A stretch of 15,091 nt of DNA from JBBQKQ01 sp043719155. GTDB taxonomy: Bacteria; Patescibacteriota; Minisyncoccia; Phycocordibacterales; UBA5272. Both the position numbers and the translations under genes were made by a program. Below the pieces are notes generated by a model that was not told the DNA's origin, did no database searches, and saw nothing but the letters and a program-made list of their open reading frames with translations. Location of the stretch: positions 1 to 15,091 of the forward strand of contig JAYSUJ010000011.1 of NCBI GenBank assembly GCA_043719155.1. Reading direction: 5' to 3'. Below, in pieces: positions 1 through 5,826 of the stretch (position 1 is the stretch's first letter; every line of letters begins with the position of its first letter).

Positions 1-57
1 CCCTGTTAGGGCTTTGATGGCTCTAGGATCGTTAACTAATTTTTCTGTTTTAAACAT
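1..57 (-). CDS. 5' end of a gene cut by the window edge, possibly a transposase
   Basis: On the minus strand an ATG at 55-57 opens a frame that stays open for 19 codons to the window edge (MFKTEKLVNDPRAIKALTG). The ending 'AIKALTG' resembles the short helix-turn-helix start of IS5-type DDE transposases, where a conserved L-T-G precedes the first long helix. That likeness rests on very few residues. The next upstream ATG in another frame is closed after seven codons, so this start is the best available. There is no Shine-Dalgarno sequence, as for most genes here. The leader is rich in inverted repeats, which would suit an insertion-sequence end. It could equally be an ordinary unknown gene. 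Confidence 0.4.
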   Translation of the reverse strand, partial: MFKTEKLVNDPRAIKALTG

Positions 58-58
58 T

Positions 59-128
59 ACTACAGTCTAACATTTTGTTAAAAAGGAGCAAGCCTATTAA
101 CCTTTCTTTGAACTGTAGTCCAAGAAAG
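59..128. repeat. nested inverted repeats upstream of the edge gene
   Basis: ACTACAGT at 59-66 is matched by its reverse complement ACTGTAGT at 112-119. A second pair overlaps it: CTTTCTT at 102-108 and AAGAAAG at 122-128. The two hairpins are mutually exclusive because the right arm of the first lies in the loop of the second. The block lies directly before the minus-strand start at 57, so it could be a leader with alternative folds or an insertion-sequence end. No function can be assigned from this sequence alone. Confidence 0.45.
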
Positions 129-202
129 TTCTATTTTGTTGTTTAACATATTTCTGTTTGTTTATTTTGTTTTAATTAATATTTGCATGCAAACAACATA
201 AA

Positions 203-280
203 AAGCCCGTAATCTTCAAAAGAAAACTAAAAGTAGAAAAAGTTCTACACTTAGGCTTTTTATGAAGATTAGGCGGGCTT
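203..280. repeat. long imperfect hairpin of about 78 nt, possible structured RNA or element end
   Basis: The outer arms are AAGCCCG plus TAATCTTCA (203-218) and TGAAGATTA plus CGGGCTT (263-280), perfect except for two extra G on the right. Inside, AAAG/CTTT (219-222, 256-259) and CTAA/TTAG (227-230, 251-254) can pair, and GTAGAA/TTCTAC (233-238, 243-248) close on the loop AAAG. The stem therefore continues almost to its tip. There is no clean T-run, so it is not a textbook terminator. It could be a small RNA, a miniature element or the structured end of an insertion sequence. Between 129 and 202 I see only AT-rich DNA and the palindrome TTTGCATGCAAA (182-193). Confidence 0.55.
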
Positions 281-346
281 AATATTATTTAACTAAACTG
301 GTCTAATCTATTTGTTTATTTACGCACATTTAGAATATATCACAAC

Positions 347-688
347 TTACAGAAAATCTGCAAGTGTGAGATTATTCAGGTCAGCTCCCTTTAATTTTAC
401 ACGTAGTTGTTGATCTAAAAGCTCATTTACTATTTCAGATATTTCATCTGGCATAAATATACATTCAGAATCCAAAACTACTTTCCCTTTGTTTATATCA
501 TCCATAATGTGAGCAGGTGCTTTGAATTTCAAAATTACTTCATTATTTTGACTTAAAAAAGATTTGTGTAAAGTTAGGAAAGCTTTCTTTTTACTGGACT
601 TAGACCAATTAGAAACAATCATATTAGCACCTTTTCTTTTAGAAAAGTTTATATTGACTACTTTGTCTTTGATTATGTCTAAGTCCAT
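347..688 (-). CDS. hypothetical protein, 113 aa
   Basis: Unrecognised protein. The N-terminal half is basic (KRKGAN, SKSSKKK). The C-terminal half has alternating hydrophobic residues and a helical stretch (EISEIVNELLDQQLRVKL). There is no signal peptide or membrane segment. Composition is protein-like and the frame is open over its full length, which makes it more credible than the shorter forward frame overlapping its 5' end. The start at 688 has no Shine-Dalgarno and abuts a forward ATG at 687. It lies between the hairpin at 203-280 and the nuclease gene, and points away from the nuclease. The basic N-terminus would suit nucleic-acid binding, but that is only a guess. Confidence 0.55.
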   Translation of the reverse strand: MDLDIIKDKVVNINFSKRKGANMIVSNWSKSSKKKAFLTLHKSFLSQNNEVILKFKAPAHIMDDINKGKVVLDSECIFMPDEISEIVNELLDQQLRVKLKGADLNNLTLADFL

Positions 689-791
689 GTATCTAATTAA
701 TCATACTATTGATTTAAATGCAAATGGGGTTGAGAGTGAGGGGGAAGTGGCGGGCTACATAGAGGAAAGTGAGTGGAAATGGTCTAATTAG
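687..791 (+). CDS. possible 34-aa upstream ORF before the nuclease gene
   Basis: An ATG at 687 opens a 34-codon frame ending in TAG eight bases before the nuclease start at 800. The product is acidic after the first ten residues (for example ESEGEVAGYIEESEW). The DNA from about 725 to 780 is markedly purine-rich and G-rich compared with its surroundings, which might reflect coding constraint or another signal. There is no Shine-Dalgarno and no recognisable domain. It could be a leader peptide, a remnant or chance. The tight spacing to the next gene is the main reason to list it. Confidence 0.22.
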   Translation: MYLINHTIDLNANGVESEGEVAGYIEESEWKWSN

Positions 792-799
792 CTAGATTT

Positions 800-2242
800 A
801 TGAAAAAACACACCATTCTTTTAAGCGACTATTTAAAAGTAAATAGGTCACAGTTGGAAAACTATGGCGTTTTTGATGTTCTTCTGGGAATAGATACAAA
901 ACTTTTCATTGATCCTAAATTACTCGAGCAAACTACTATACCAGAGTTTAAAGAAGCAAGGGCTGATATTTTAAACTACTTAGAGGCACTAATAAAAATA
1001 ATATCCCAATCAAAAGTTTCAGAACAAATGAAAGACATCGCGCTGTCTAAAATAGCCGTGAAAGAACCCGTTGGATTGTCCATAGGATATGGCAATAAAA
1101 CAGACGATGGGACCTCTATTCCAAAAAATGTCGCATATACAATAATTGATAACTTGGTGCAGATAATAAATATTGGAATTGAGTCTCCTGAATTAGTAGA
1201 ATTAATGGCTATTTTTGTTAAAGGCTTTGGGCCTGATAGCTTAAGTGACTTAACTACTAAAATTATTTATGAAAGATTTTGTGAATATACACAAAGGATT
1301 TCTCTTGAGTTAAAACTAGAAGTTAAAGACTATGTAATAAATAATAAATCCTTTAAATTACCAGAACACCCATTTAAAAAAACTCAAATTATATTTTTAC
1401 CCTCACAACTTACAGGAGAACTGCCTATTGCAAATGATTGGGATGAGGTTTGTAAAATAGCTGAACATAACGAAGAATTAAGAGAGCAGGCAAATAAGAT
1501 TTTTATAACATCAATTTCTGAAATTTTATCGAAAAGTATTAAAAATTCAGACGAAGAAAAATCTCTTAAAGAAAATATGATTAATCTGGTAGATTTATAT
1601 AAAAATATAAAAGTAGAATCTTATTCTATTGTAGAAGATAAATTAGGATTTTACAATCTAGGAAATATTTCAAAAAGTATTTCTGAAAAAATAGAATTGC
1701 CAGAAAAACCTAAAAACATTGCAGAACTTATCTTTTGCGTAAGGAAATTAATCGAGCAATTCCAAAAACAAATAGAACACAATGGATTGAATAAATTTTT
1801 GCACAGAAAAGATAGTAAAGGTAATTTTCTTCCAGACAAACATCACAATGAAGAATATACTCAATTACTTTTTTATTCCGTGGCTGATACATATTGTTCA
1901 CTTTTGGACATATCTTTAAACAGAGAAACAAATGCTGGTAGAGGTCCTGTAGACTTTTCTCTTTCAACTGGATACTCTAAAAAAATCTTAGTTGAAATAA
2001 AGAAATCAACAAATTCTTCATTGTTAGATGGTTACAGTAAGCAACTAATTGAATACTCAAAAGGTGAAAGTTCTGCTTATAACTTTTATTTAGTAGTAAA
2101 TCTTAATAAGAGAAGTAAGAAAAAAACTAACTTAGATATTTTGATAGAAAGAAATAACAAAAGTATTGAGAACAAAGAGAAAGTTCCAGAGCTAATTGTA
2201 ATAGACGGTAGCTTAAAGCCATCTCCAAGTAATCTTCATTAA
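800..2242 (+). CDS. RecB-like PD-(D/E)XK nuclease-domain protein, 480 aa, possible defence protein
   Basis: The C-terminal part carries the core of a RecB-type PD-(D/E)XK nuclease. Asp385 sits in G-P-V-D-F, Glu399-Ile-Lys401 follows a hydrophobic strand, and Gln415-x-x-x-Tyr419 matches the QxxxY motif IV. The catalytic set D...ExK...QxxxY therefore appears complete, implying metal-dependent DNA cleavage. The N-terminal ~370 residues are mostly helical and unrecognised. They include L-F-I-D-P (35-39) and G-F-G-P-D-S-L-S-D (near 143-151), which look like conserved blocks of a domain I cannot name. There is no P-loop, methylase or membrane segment. TAA at 785-787 limits the start to the ATG at 800. 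Stand-alone proteins with this layout are often linked to phage defence, but no partner gene lies next to it, so that role is inference. Base composition is very AT-rich. Confidence 0.75.
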   Translation: MKKHTILLSDYLKVNRSQLENYGVFDVLLGIDTKLFIDPKLLEQTTIPEFKEARADILNYLEALIKIISQSKVSEQMKDIALSKIAVKEPVGLSIGYGNKTDDGTSIPKNVAYTIIDNLVQIINIGIESPELVELMAIFVKGFGPDSLSDLTTKIIYERFCEYTQRISLELKLEVKDYVINNKSFKLPEHPFKKTQIIFLPSQLTGELPIANDWDEVCKIAEHNEELREQANKIFITSISEILSKSIKNSDEEKSLKENMINLVDLYKNIKVESYSIVEDKLGFYNLGNISKSISEKIELPEKPKNIAELIFCVRKLIEQFQKQIEHNGLNKFLHRKDSKGNFLPDKHHNEEYTQLLFYSVADTYCSLLDISLNRETNAGRGPVDFSLSTGYSKKILVEIKKSTNSSLLDGYSKQLIEYSKGESSAYNFYLVVNLNKRSKKKTNLDILIERNNKSIENKEKVPELIVIDGSLKPSPSNLH

Positions 2243-2333
2243 ATGTTACATAGCCATGTAACATTATATGGGGTTTGGTGTAACATTTGTCACATTTTGG
2301 GTAAAAATAGCTAGCACGAGATGGGTAAAAATA
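2243..2333 (+). promoter_or_regulatory. repeat array upstream of the ncRNA promoter
   Basis: ATGTTACAT at 2243-2251 and ATGTAACAT at 2256-2264 form a perfect 9-bp inverted repeat with a 4-nt gap. TGTAACATT occurs at 2257-2265 and again at 2279-2287, 22 bp apart. GGGTAAAAATA occurs at 2299-2309 and 2323-2333, 24 bp apart, the second copy ending just before the extended -10 box. Spacings close to two helical turns suggest protein-binding sites on one face of the DNA. The first hairpin follows the nuclease stop codon but lacks a T-run, so it is a poor terminator. Confidence 0.55.
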
Positions 2334-2342
2334 TGTTATACT
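2334..2342 (+). promoter_or_regulatory. extended -10 promoter of the ncRNA
   Basis: TG-T-TATACT (2334-2342) fits an extended -10 element. The expected -35 position (about 2314-2319) has no good TTGACA match, as is usual for this promoter class, and lies between two GGGTAAAAATA copies. Transcription would begin near 2349. Confidence 0.55.
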
Positions 2343-2348
2343 AAAACT

Positions 2349-2599
2349 ACCAAAAAACCTTTGTATGGCAACGAATCAATTAAGTTCTATCACGAGGTGG
2401 GGCACCAATAAAAATAGGTCCACGAATGTGGGCTTATTTTTATTGCCGTGCTGGTGAAATCTGGGATTTGAAAGCCGGAAAAATGCGAATAGCATTTTGA
2501 GGCGGGGTCGCGACTTTTCTGACGTAGTACAGAAAAAGTTGTGGCCAAATCCTTCTCGCCGCACAAAAAAAGATGATTACACCCTGCGGGTGTTTTTTT
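2349..2599 (+). ncRNA. structured non-coding RNA of about 250 nt, family not recognised
   Basis: Complementary arms build a consistent fold. Hairpin A pairs 2407-2423 with 2428-2444: 17 consecutive pairs including two G-U, loop GAAT. A closing helix pairs 2448-2457 with 2556-2564 (one bulge). Inside it GGATTTG 2464-2470 pairs with CAAATCC 2546-2552. Within that lie hairpin B (2480-2486 with 2492-2498, loop GAATA) and hairpin C (2511-2521 with 2530-2541, loop of 8 nt), giving a three-way junction. GGCAC (2401-2405) can instead pair with GTGCT (2448-2452), so two states are possible. A promoter precedes and an intrinsic terminator follows. I find no tmRNA tRNA-like ends, no SRP GGAAG core and no RNase P core. 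A 30-codon frame (2365-2457) overlaps hairpin A and is probably spurious. Confidence 0.7.
2579..2599 (+). terminator. intrinsic terminator of the ncRNA
   Basis: ACACCC (2579-2584), loop TGC, GGGTGT (2588-2593), then a T-run through 2599. A strong compact hairpin on the forward strand with no forward protein gene directly before it, which supports a dedicated RNA transcript. From 2600 to 2652 I see only AT-rich spacer. Confidence 0.85.
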
Positions 2600-2652
2600 A
2601 TATTTGCAAGAATTACAATAGCAAAAATAATAAGTGTATAATTTAGATATGT

Positions 2653-3369
2653 TTAAAACTCAAAAGGAGTATCTATAATTTGTTCCAAGCTTTTAAAACT
2701 ATTAAAACCTCTCATAAATAATTGTCTTCTAGCAGATTGGGAATTATGCCCATTTTCTTCTAATAAAACATCTTGGTTCTCTCTAAATTTATCATAAGAA
2801 ACACTATCTCTTTTAAGATACACATCTTTTTTATTACCCATTAAAAATACTAAGTGGGCGATTTCTCCAACTTCTTTTTCTGTGAGATCAGGGTAAACAA
2901 TTCTTAGAATTGCTCCTGACCCAAAATCCGCAGAATTTTCCAGTTCGGCTTTATTGACGATGGTGCTGACTTTCTTATAATCCTTCTTACGTTGAAAAGA
3001 GTGATTTAACTCATGAGACATCTCAGCTGCAAGATAGTTTTCTAAACTTAAATTTGGTATATTTTGCTTAATTACCTCATGTCCAATAAATAAATCTTCT
3101 AAGTTTACCTTAATCACACCACTTATAATTTCCAAACCAGAACCATCTCCCTTTTGACCTTCATGAACTTCGGGAAATTCTATTACATGAGGACCAAAAA
3201 CTGCTTCCATTTTTATTAAAACTTTTGAGAGTATGAGCCTCACTTCTTCTTTTTTTTCCTTCAACTCTTTTCTAGAATAGGATAATTCAACTTCCATTGC
3301 TTTTTTGTTGAGCAACTTATTTCTGAGAGCGTTTGGGTTTGGTGCAAACATCCGTGTAAAAATATTCAT
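2653..3369 (-). CDS. HExxH zinc metallopeptidase domain protein, about 238 aa
   Basis: The motif H-E-L-N-H (residues 119-123 from this start) is a zinc-protease HExxH. It is followed about 21 residues later by E-N-S-A-D-F-G, where Glu144 would be the third zinc ligand of a gluzincin. Before it lie a charged coiled-coil-like helix (residues 30-50) and a short beta region. The frame extends upstream to an ATG at 3429, adding 20 hydrophobic residues. However, a promoter-like TTGACT/TATAGG pair and a 25-bp palindrome lie inside that extension, so I prefer the ATG at 3367-3369. If the longer form is made, it would have an N-terminal membrane anchor. The substrate is unknown. No helix-turn-helix partner of the ImmA/IrrE kind is adjacent. 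Confidence 0.7.
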   Translation of the reverse strand: MNIFTRMFAPNPNALRNKLLNKKAMEVELSYSRKELKEKKEEVRLILSKVLIKMEAVFGPHVIEFPEVHEGQKGDGSGLEIISGVIKVNLEDLFIGHEVIKQNIPNLSLENYLAAEMSHELNHSFQRKKDYKKVSTIVNKAELENSADFGSGAILRIVYPDLTEKEVGEIAHLVFLMGNKKDVYLKRDSVSYDKFRENQDVLLEENGHNSQSARRQLFMRGFNSFKSLEQIIDTPFEF

Positions 3370-3375
3370 AATTAA

Positions 3376-3414
3376 AATAAAGTATCCTATATACTTTATT
3401 GAAATGCAAGTCAA
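3376..3414 (-). promoter_or_regulatory. promoter with overlapping palindromic operator
   Basis: On the minus strand TTGACT (3409-3414) and TATAGG (3386-3391) are 17 bp apart. The -10 lies inside a perfect 10-bp inverted repeat, AATAAAGTAT at 3376-3385 and ATACTTTATT at 3391-3400, with a 5-bp spacer. A dimeric repressor bound there would block polymerase. Transcription would start near 3379, leaving about 10 nt before the ATG at 3369. Confidence 0.5.
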
Positions 3415-3503
3415 GTATTTGGATATCAACTAAAATTATTTTATTCTTCTATGGGAACATGCATCTTCATCTACATGTGTAAAGTAATTTTAAAACAAAA
3501 TAA

Positions 3504-3541
3504 AAAACTGGTGATTCGATATTTTTTGAATCACCAGTTTT
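3504..3541 (-). terminator. intrinsic terminator for the minus-strand gene at 3561
   Basis: A perfect 14-bp stem, AAAACTGGTGATTC (3504-3517) with GAATCACCAGTTTT (3528-3541), loop of 10 nt. Read on the minus strand it is followed by a T-rich tail, and it sits just after the stop codon of the upstream minus-strand gene. Confidence 0.85.
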
Positions 3542-3560
3542 AATCTCAACTCCCACTTGT

Positions 3561-3980
3561 TCAGGCCAAGTGCATAGCTATCTTGCGGTTGAGTTCAAAG
3601 ATCTGCTTGTCCCTTACGCGCTTCAGCTGTAGCTTTTCAGCCTCTGCCGTTTTCGCTGCCTCGGCCTCCTCTTTAATTCTAGCCTGGTTGAGGGTATTGA
3701 ACTCCTTTCCCAGAACTTCTGCTAAGACTTCGAGGTTTGGGACACTGAGGTCGCAAACCTTTGTGCGGTAGCCGTTGACGTTGATTTCTATGCTGTTTCG
3801 AGACTGAGGATTATCATCTGTTCCAACAATCATCAGGATTTTGCCGTTTTGCATCACCATTTCGAATATTCGTCCACGAAGTAGATGTGGAGCTTTTCCA
3901 TCAGGTACTGGGGTGAAGAGTTGTATCAGTTTGATGGCTGTGTTTACAACAGTTTTGCGTTTACTGGTTTTAGTTCGCAT
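3561..3980 (-). CDS. hypothetical protein, 139 aa, GC-richer than its neighbours
   Basis: Unrecognised protein. It begins with a basic tail (MRTKTSKRK), then a beta-rich central part (about 35-85) with R-G-R-I-F-E-M-V and S-I-E-I-N-V-N-G-Y. It ends in a long charged helix or coiled coil (QARIKEEAEAAKTAEAEK). The frame reaches an ATG at 4031, but the consensus -10 of its own promoter overlaps that ATG, so the transcript starts inside the extension. The internal ATG at 3978-3980 has a Shine-Dalgarno AAGGA six bases upstream, one of only two convincing ones in the window. Codon use and GC content are visibly higher than in the surrounding AT-rich genes, which suggests a different origin. No signal peptide or membrane segment is visible. 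Confidence 0.7.
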   Translation of the reverse strand: MRTKTSKRKTVVNTAIKLIQLFTPVPDGKAPHLLRGRIFEMVMQNGKILMIVGTDDNPQSRNSIEINVNGYRTKVCDLSVPNLEVLAEVLGKEFNTLNQARIKEEAEAAKTAEAEKLQLKRVRDKQIFELNRKIAMHLA

Positions 3981-4029
3981 TGAGTTTCCTTCTTTAGGAT
4001 TTTTCAATACCACTTTTTGTGGTTTTTTC

Positions 4030-4058
4030 ATTATAAAACAAAAGTGGATTAAAGTAAA
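4030..4058 (-). promoter_or_regulatory. near-consensus sigma-70 promoter
   Basis: On the minus strand TTTACT (4053-4058) and TATAAT (4030-4035) are separated by 17 bp. The predicted start near 4023 lies downstream of the ATG at 4031, excluding that codon and favouring the start at 3980. The leader contains the small hairpin ACCAC/GTGGT. A second, opposite promoter begins at 4061, so the two -35 boxes are almost back to back. Confidence 0.7.
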
Positions 4059-4060
4059 TC

Positions 4061-4089
4061 TTGTGGTGATTTAAAATTTTGTTTAGACT
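4061..4089 (+). promoter_or_regulatory. probable promoter of the Nudix gene cluster
   Basis: TTGTGG (4061-4066) and TAGACT (4084-4089) are 17 bp apart. Transcription would begin near 4095, about 7 nt before the ATG at 4102, matching the near-leaderless layout of other genes here. The boxes are only moderate matches. Confidence 0.4.
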
Positions 4090-4101
4090 TTAGATAAATC
4101 T

Positions 4102-4701
4102 ATGCTAAATCAAAAAGTAAGAAAACTAGAAGATTCAGTTCTAGAGTCAGCAGAAGAAATGTTAGAAATTGTAAATGAGCAAGATGAAATTGTCGGGTTA
4201 GATACTAGGAAAAATGTGCATAAATTGGGGTTACTTCACCGAGAAATTCATATACTTTTTTTTACCCCAAATGGGGAAATAATTTTTCAGCATCGCGCCA
4301 AAGATAAAGATACTTGGCCAGATATGTATGACGCAACTGTGGGCGGGCATGTCGACGAGGGAATGACCTATGAAGAGACGGCTGTAAAAGAGTGTCTGGA
4401 AGAAGTGGGGCAGAATGTAAAAGAAGAAGATTTGATTTTAATTAAAAAGATTCGCAGTAACTTAGAAGACGAAAGTACTAGAAAAATAAATAATGTTTTC
4501 AGGGTTTGCTATGCCTATCTTTTTACTGGTATCCTAAAAGATCTACAAATAGAAGAAGGGAAGTCTCAAGGTTTTGTGAAATTTAAAGTTTCTGAACTTG
4601 AAGACTTGCCAGAAAATATTTACATTAAACTAATGCATGTCTCAACAGAGTATCTAGAAATTTATAAAACAGCTATTGAAAAGCTTAAAATTAATCATTA
4701 A
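4102..4701 (+). CDS. Nudix hydrolase, IPP-isomerase/YfcD-like, 199 aa
   Basis: Nudix-box protein, with the box at residues 82-103 reading G-H-V-D-E-G-M...K-E-C-L-E-E-V-G. The catalytic metal-binding Glu97, Glu100 and Glu101 are present. The usual first Glu of the box is Met88 and the usual Arg is Lys96, which are tolerated departures but unusual together. The region before it (E-I-V-N-E-Q-D-E-I-V-G, then H-R-E-I-H and F-Q-H-R-A-K-D-K-D-T-W-P) resembles the YfcD/Idi branch, which acts on diphosphate-linked substrates. The real substrate is unknown. An N-terminal extension of about 18 residues precedes the first conserved strand, so an internal start at Met20 is possible. It is first in a closely spaced run; the next start is 8 bases downstream. 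Confidence 0.85.
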   Translation: MLNQKVRKLEDSVLESAEEMLEIVNEQDEIVGLDTRKNVHKLGLLHREIHILFFTPNGEIIFQHRAKDKDTWPDMYDATVGGHVDEGMTYEETAVKECLEEVGQNVKEEDLILIKKIRSNLEDESTRKINNVFRVCYAYLFTGILKDLQIEEGKSQGFVKFKVSELEDLPENIYIKLMHVSTEYLEIYKTAIEKLKINH

Positions 4702-4709
4702 ATATAAAC

Positions 4710-5099
4710 ATGAAATCTATAACTATTTGTGGGAGTACAAAATTTAAATTAGAAGCTAGAAAATTTGCTGAAAGTCTACGAACGTTGGGAGTTGTAGTTT
4801 ATGAGCCGCATTTTTTTAGTGAAGAAAAAAATTGGGTAAATTTAAATAAAAAACAAATAGAGTTGATAGCCATTGGTCTAACTTTCGACCATTTCCATAA
4901 AATTCGCCTCGGGGACGTGGTCTTTATTTACAACCCTGGCGGCTACTGTGGAAACAGTACAACTTTAGAAATAGGATACGCAACCGCTTTGGCTAAACCT
5001 ATTTACGCTTTGTGTTTAGATGAATCTGAAATTTGTAGAAATGTTTTGTTTAAGGGCATGGTTAAAAACCCAAAAGACTTAATAAGTTTTTTGAAATAA
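4710..5099 (+). CDS. nucleoside 2-deoxyribosyltransferase-like protein, 129 aa
   Basis: Small Rossmann-like protein of the nucleoside 2-deoxyribosyltransferase superfamily. The N-terminus I-T-I-C-G-S-T-K-F (4-12) is the phosphate/nucleoside-binding loop. G-D-V-V-F-I-Y-N-P-G-G-Y-C-G-N-S-T (68-84) is the central strand and loop, and L-E-I-G-Y-A (86-91) carries the candidate catalytic Glu87. Length suits the family. Members cleave or swap the sugar of nucleosides or hydrolyse nucleotide derivatives; which reaction applies here cannot be told. It is spaced 8 bases after the Nudix gene and 9 before the delta'-like gene, so it is probably cotranscribed with both. Its start lacks a Shine-Dalgarno and follows an A-rich spacer. 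Confidence 0.75.
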   Translation: MKSITICGSTKFKLEARKFAESLRTLGVVVYEPHFFSEEKNWVNLNKKQIELIAIGLTFDHFHKIRLGDVVFIYNPGGYCGNSTTLEIGYATALAKPIYALCLDESEICRNVLFKGMVKNPKDLISFLK

Positions 5100-5108
5100 A
5101 CTATAAAT

Positions 5109-5789
5109 ATGAATTTAGTTTATTTGGGGGATAGAAAAGTTTTATTAGAAAAAGCAAAGAAAGATTTAAGTCTTGAAAGTGCTGGTCAAAGTTTCGATGT
5201 ATTCGAAATTGATAAACAGCAAATTGCAGTGTATGATATAAGGCAGGTCATCTCTTTTGCTGGCAAAACTAGTGAAAAGAAGAAAATTATTTATCTTTCT
5301 TCTTTCATTTGGTCGGCAGAAGTCCAAAACGCAATACTAAAAACACTAGAGGAAACTCCTAAAAATACGACCATCTATTTGTTTGGTATTTCGGAAAAAA
5401 ACTTTCTACCTACCATTCTTTCACGGGTTCAAAAAAAACAAATTAAAAATTCTAATAGATATTTAGATTTCGCAAATGAGATTTTAAGTTTAAATCCAAA
5501 CGAAAGACTAGAGCATAAAGGTGTTAAAAAGCTTTTAGCCCTCACGGTTTCTGATTATGATCTTAAAAAAGACGAAGAGGGTGGAGATAAAAAGGACAAA
5601 GAGTCTCATGTGCTTTTCTTAGAGGCTCTTATTGCTATTGTTTTAGAAAATAAACAAAAACTTAAAATTCCCCAAAAAATGTTAGAGCAAATATTGCAAA
5701 CAACCACTCTGGCAGACATACAGGGGGGTTCTCCAACTCTTTTTATTTCTTGGGCTCTGCTAACTTTTCCAAAAGTTGAATACATATAG
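5109..5789 (+). CDS. holB: DNA polymerase III delta'-like clamp-loader protein, 226 aa
   Basis: Residues about 60-110 hold the signature of DnaX/HolB clamp-loader ATPase-fold subunits. I-I-Y-L-S-S-F is the Walker B-like strand, A-E-V-Q-N-A-I-L-K-T-L-E-E-T-P matches the highly conserved N-A-L-L-K-x-L-E-E-P block, and F-L-P-T-I-L-S-R-V-Q matches the LPTI.SR (SRC) motif containing the trans-acting arginine. The N-terminal ~55 residues lack a P-loop and are shorter than usual, as expected for a non-hydrolysing delta' subunit, here further reduced. The C-terminal part is poorly conserved and includes a Lys/Asp/Glu-rich linker (KKDEEGGDKKDKE). It likely works in the clamp-loader complex at the replication fork. 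Its 3' end overlaps the frr promoter. Confidence 0.75.
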   Translation: MNLVYLGDRKVLLEKAKKDLSLESAGQSFDVFEIDKQQIAVYDIRQVISFAGKTSEKKKIIYLSSFIWSAEVQNAILKTLEETPKNTTIYLFGISEKNFLPTILSRVQKKQIKNSNRYLDFANEILSLNPNERLEHKGVKKLLALTVSDYDLKKDEEGGDKKDKESHVLFLEALIAIVLENKQKLKIPQKMLEQILQTTTLADIQGGSPTLFISWALLTFPKVEYI

Positions 5790-5792
5790 ATA

Positions 5793-5801
5793 TGGTATAA
5801 T
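5793..5801 (+). promoter_or_regulatory. extended -10 promoter of frr
   Basis: TG-G-TATAAT (5793-5801) is a perfect extended -10 element lying just after the delta'-like stop codon. Transcription from about 5808 starts after an upstream in-frame ATG at 5776, which supports the frr start at 5827. Confidence 0.7.
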
Positions 5802-5826
5802 ATTAAGTATAAAAGTACATAAAAAT

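Noticed and set aside
725..780. Purine/G-rich tract that might form a G-quadruplex
   Set aside because: Only three runs of three or more G are present on this strand within the tract, so a stable four-run quadruplex is not supported.
2243..2264. Terminator for the nuclease gene
   Set aside because: The 9-bp stem is AT-rich and is not followed by a T-run; it is read as part of the repeat array instead.
2365..2457. 30-codon ORF starting MATNQLSSI within the ncRNA
   Set aside because: It overlaps a 17-pair hairpin exactly, has no Shine-Dalgarno and shows no recognisable protein pattern; RNA structure explains the bases better. Still testable by conservation.
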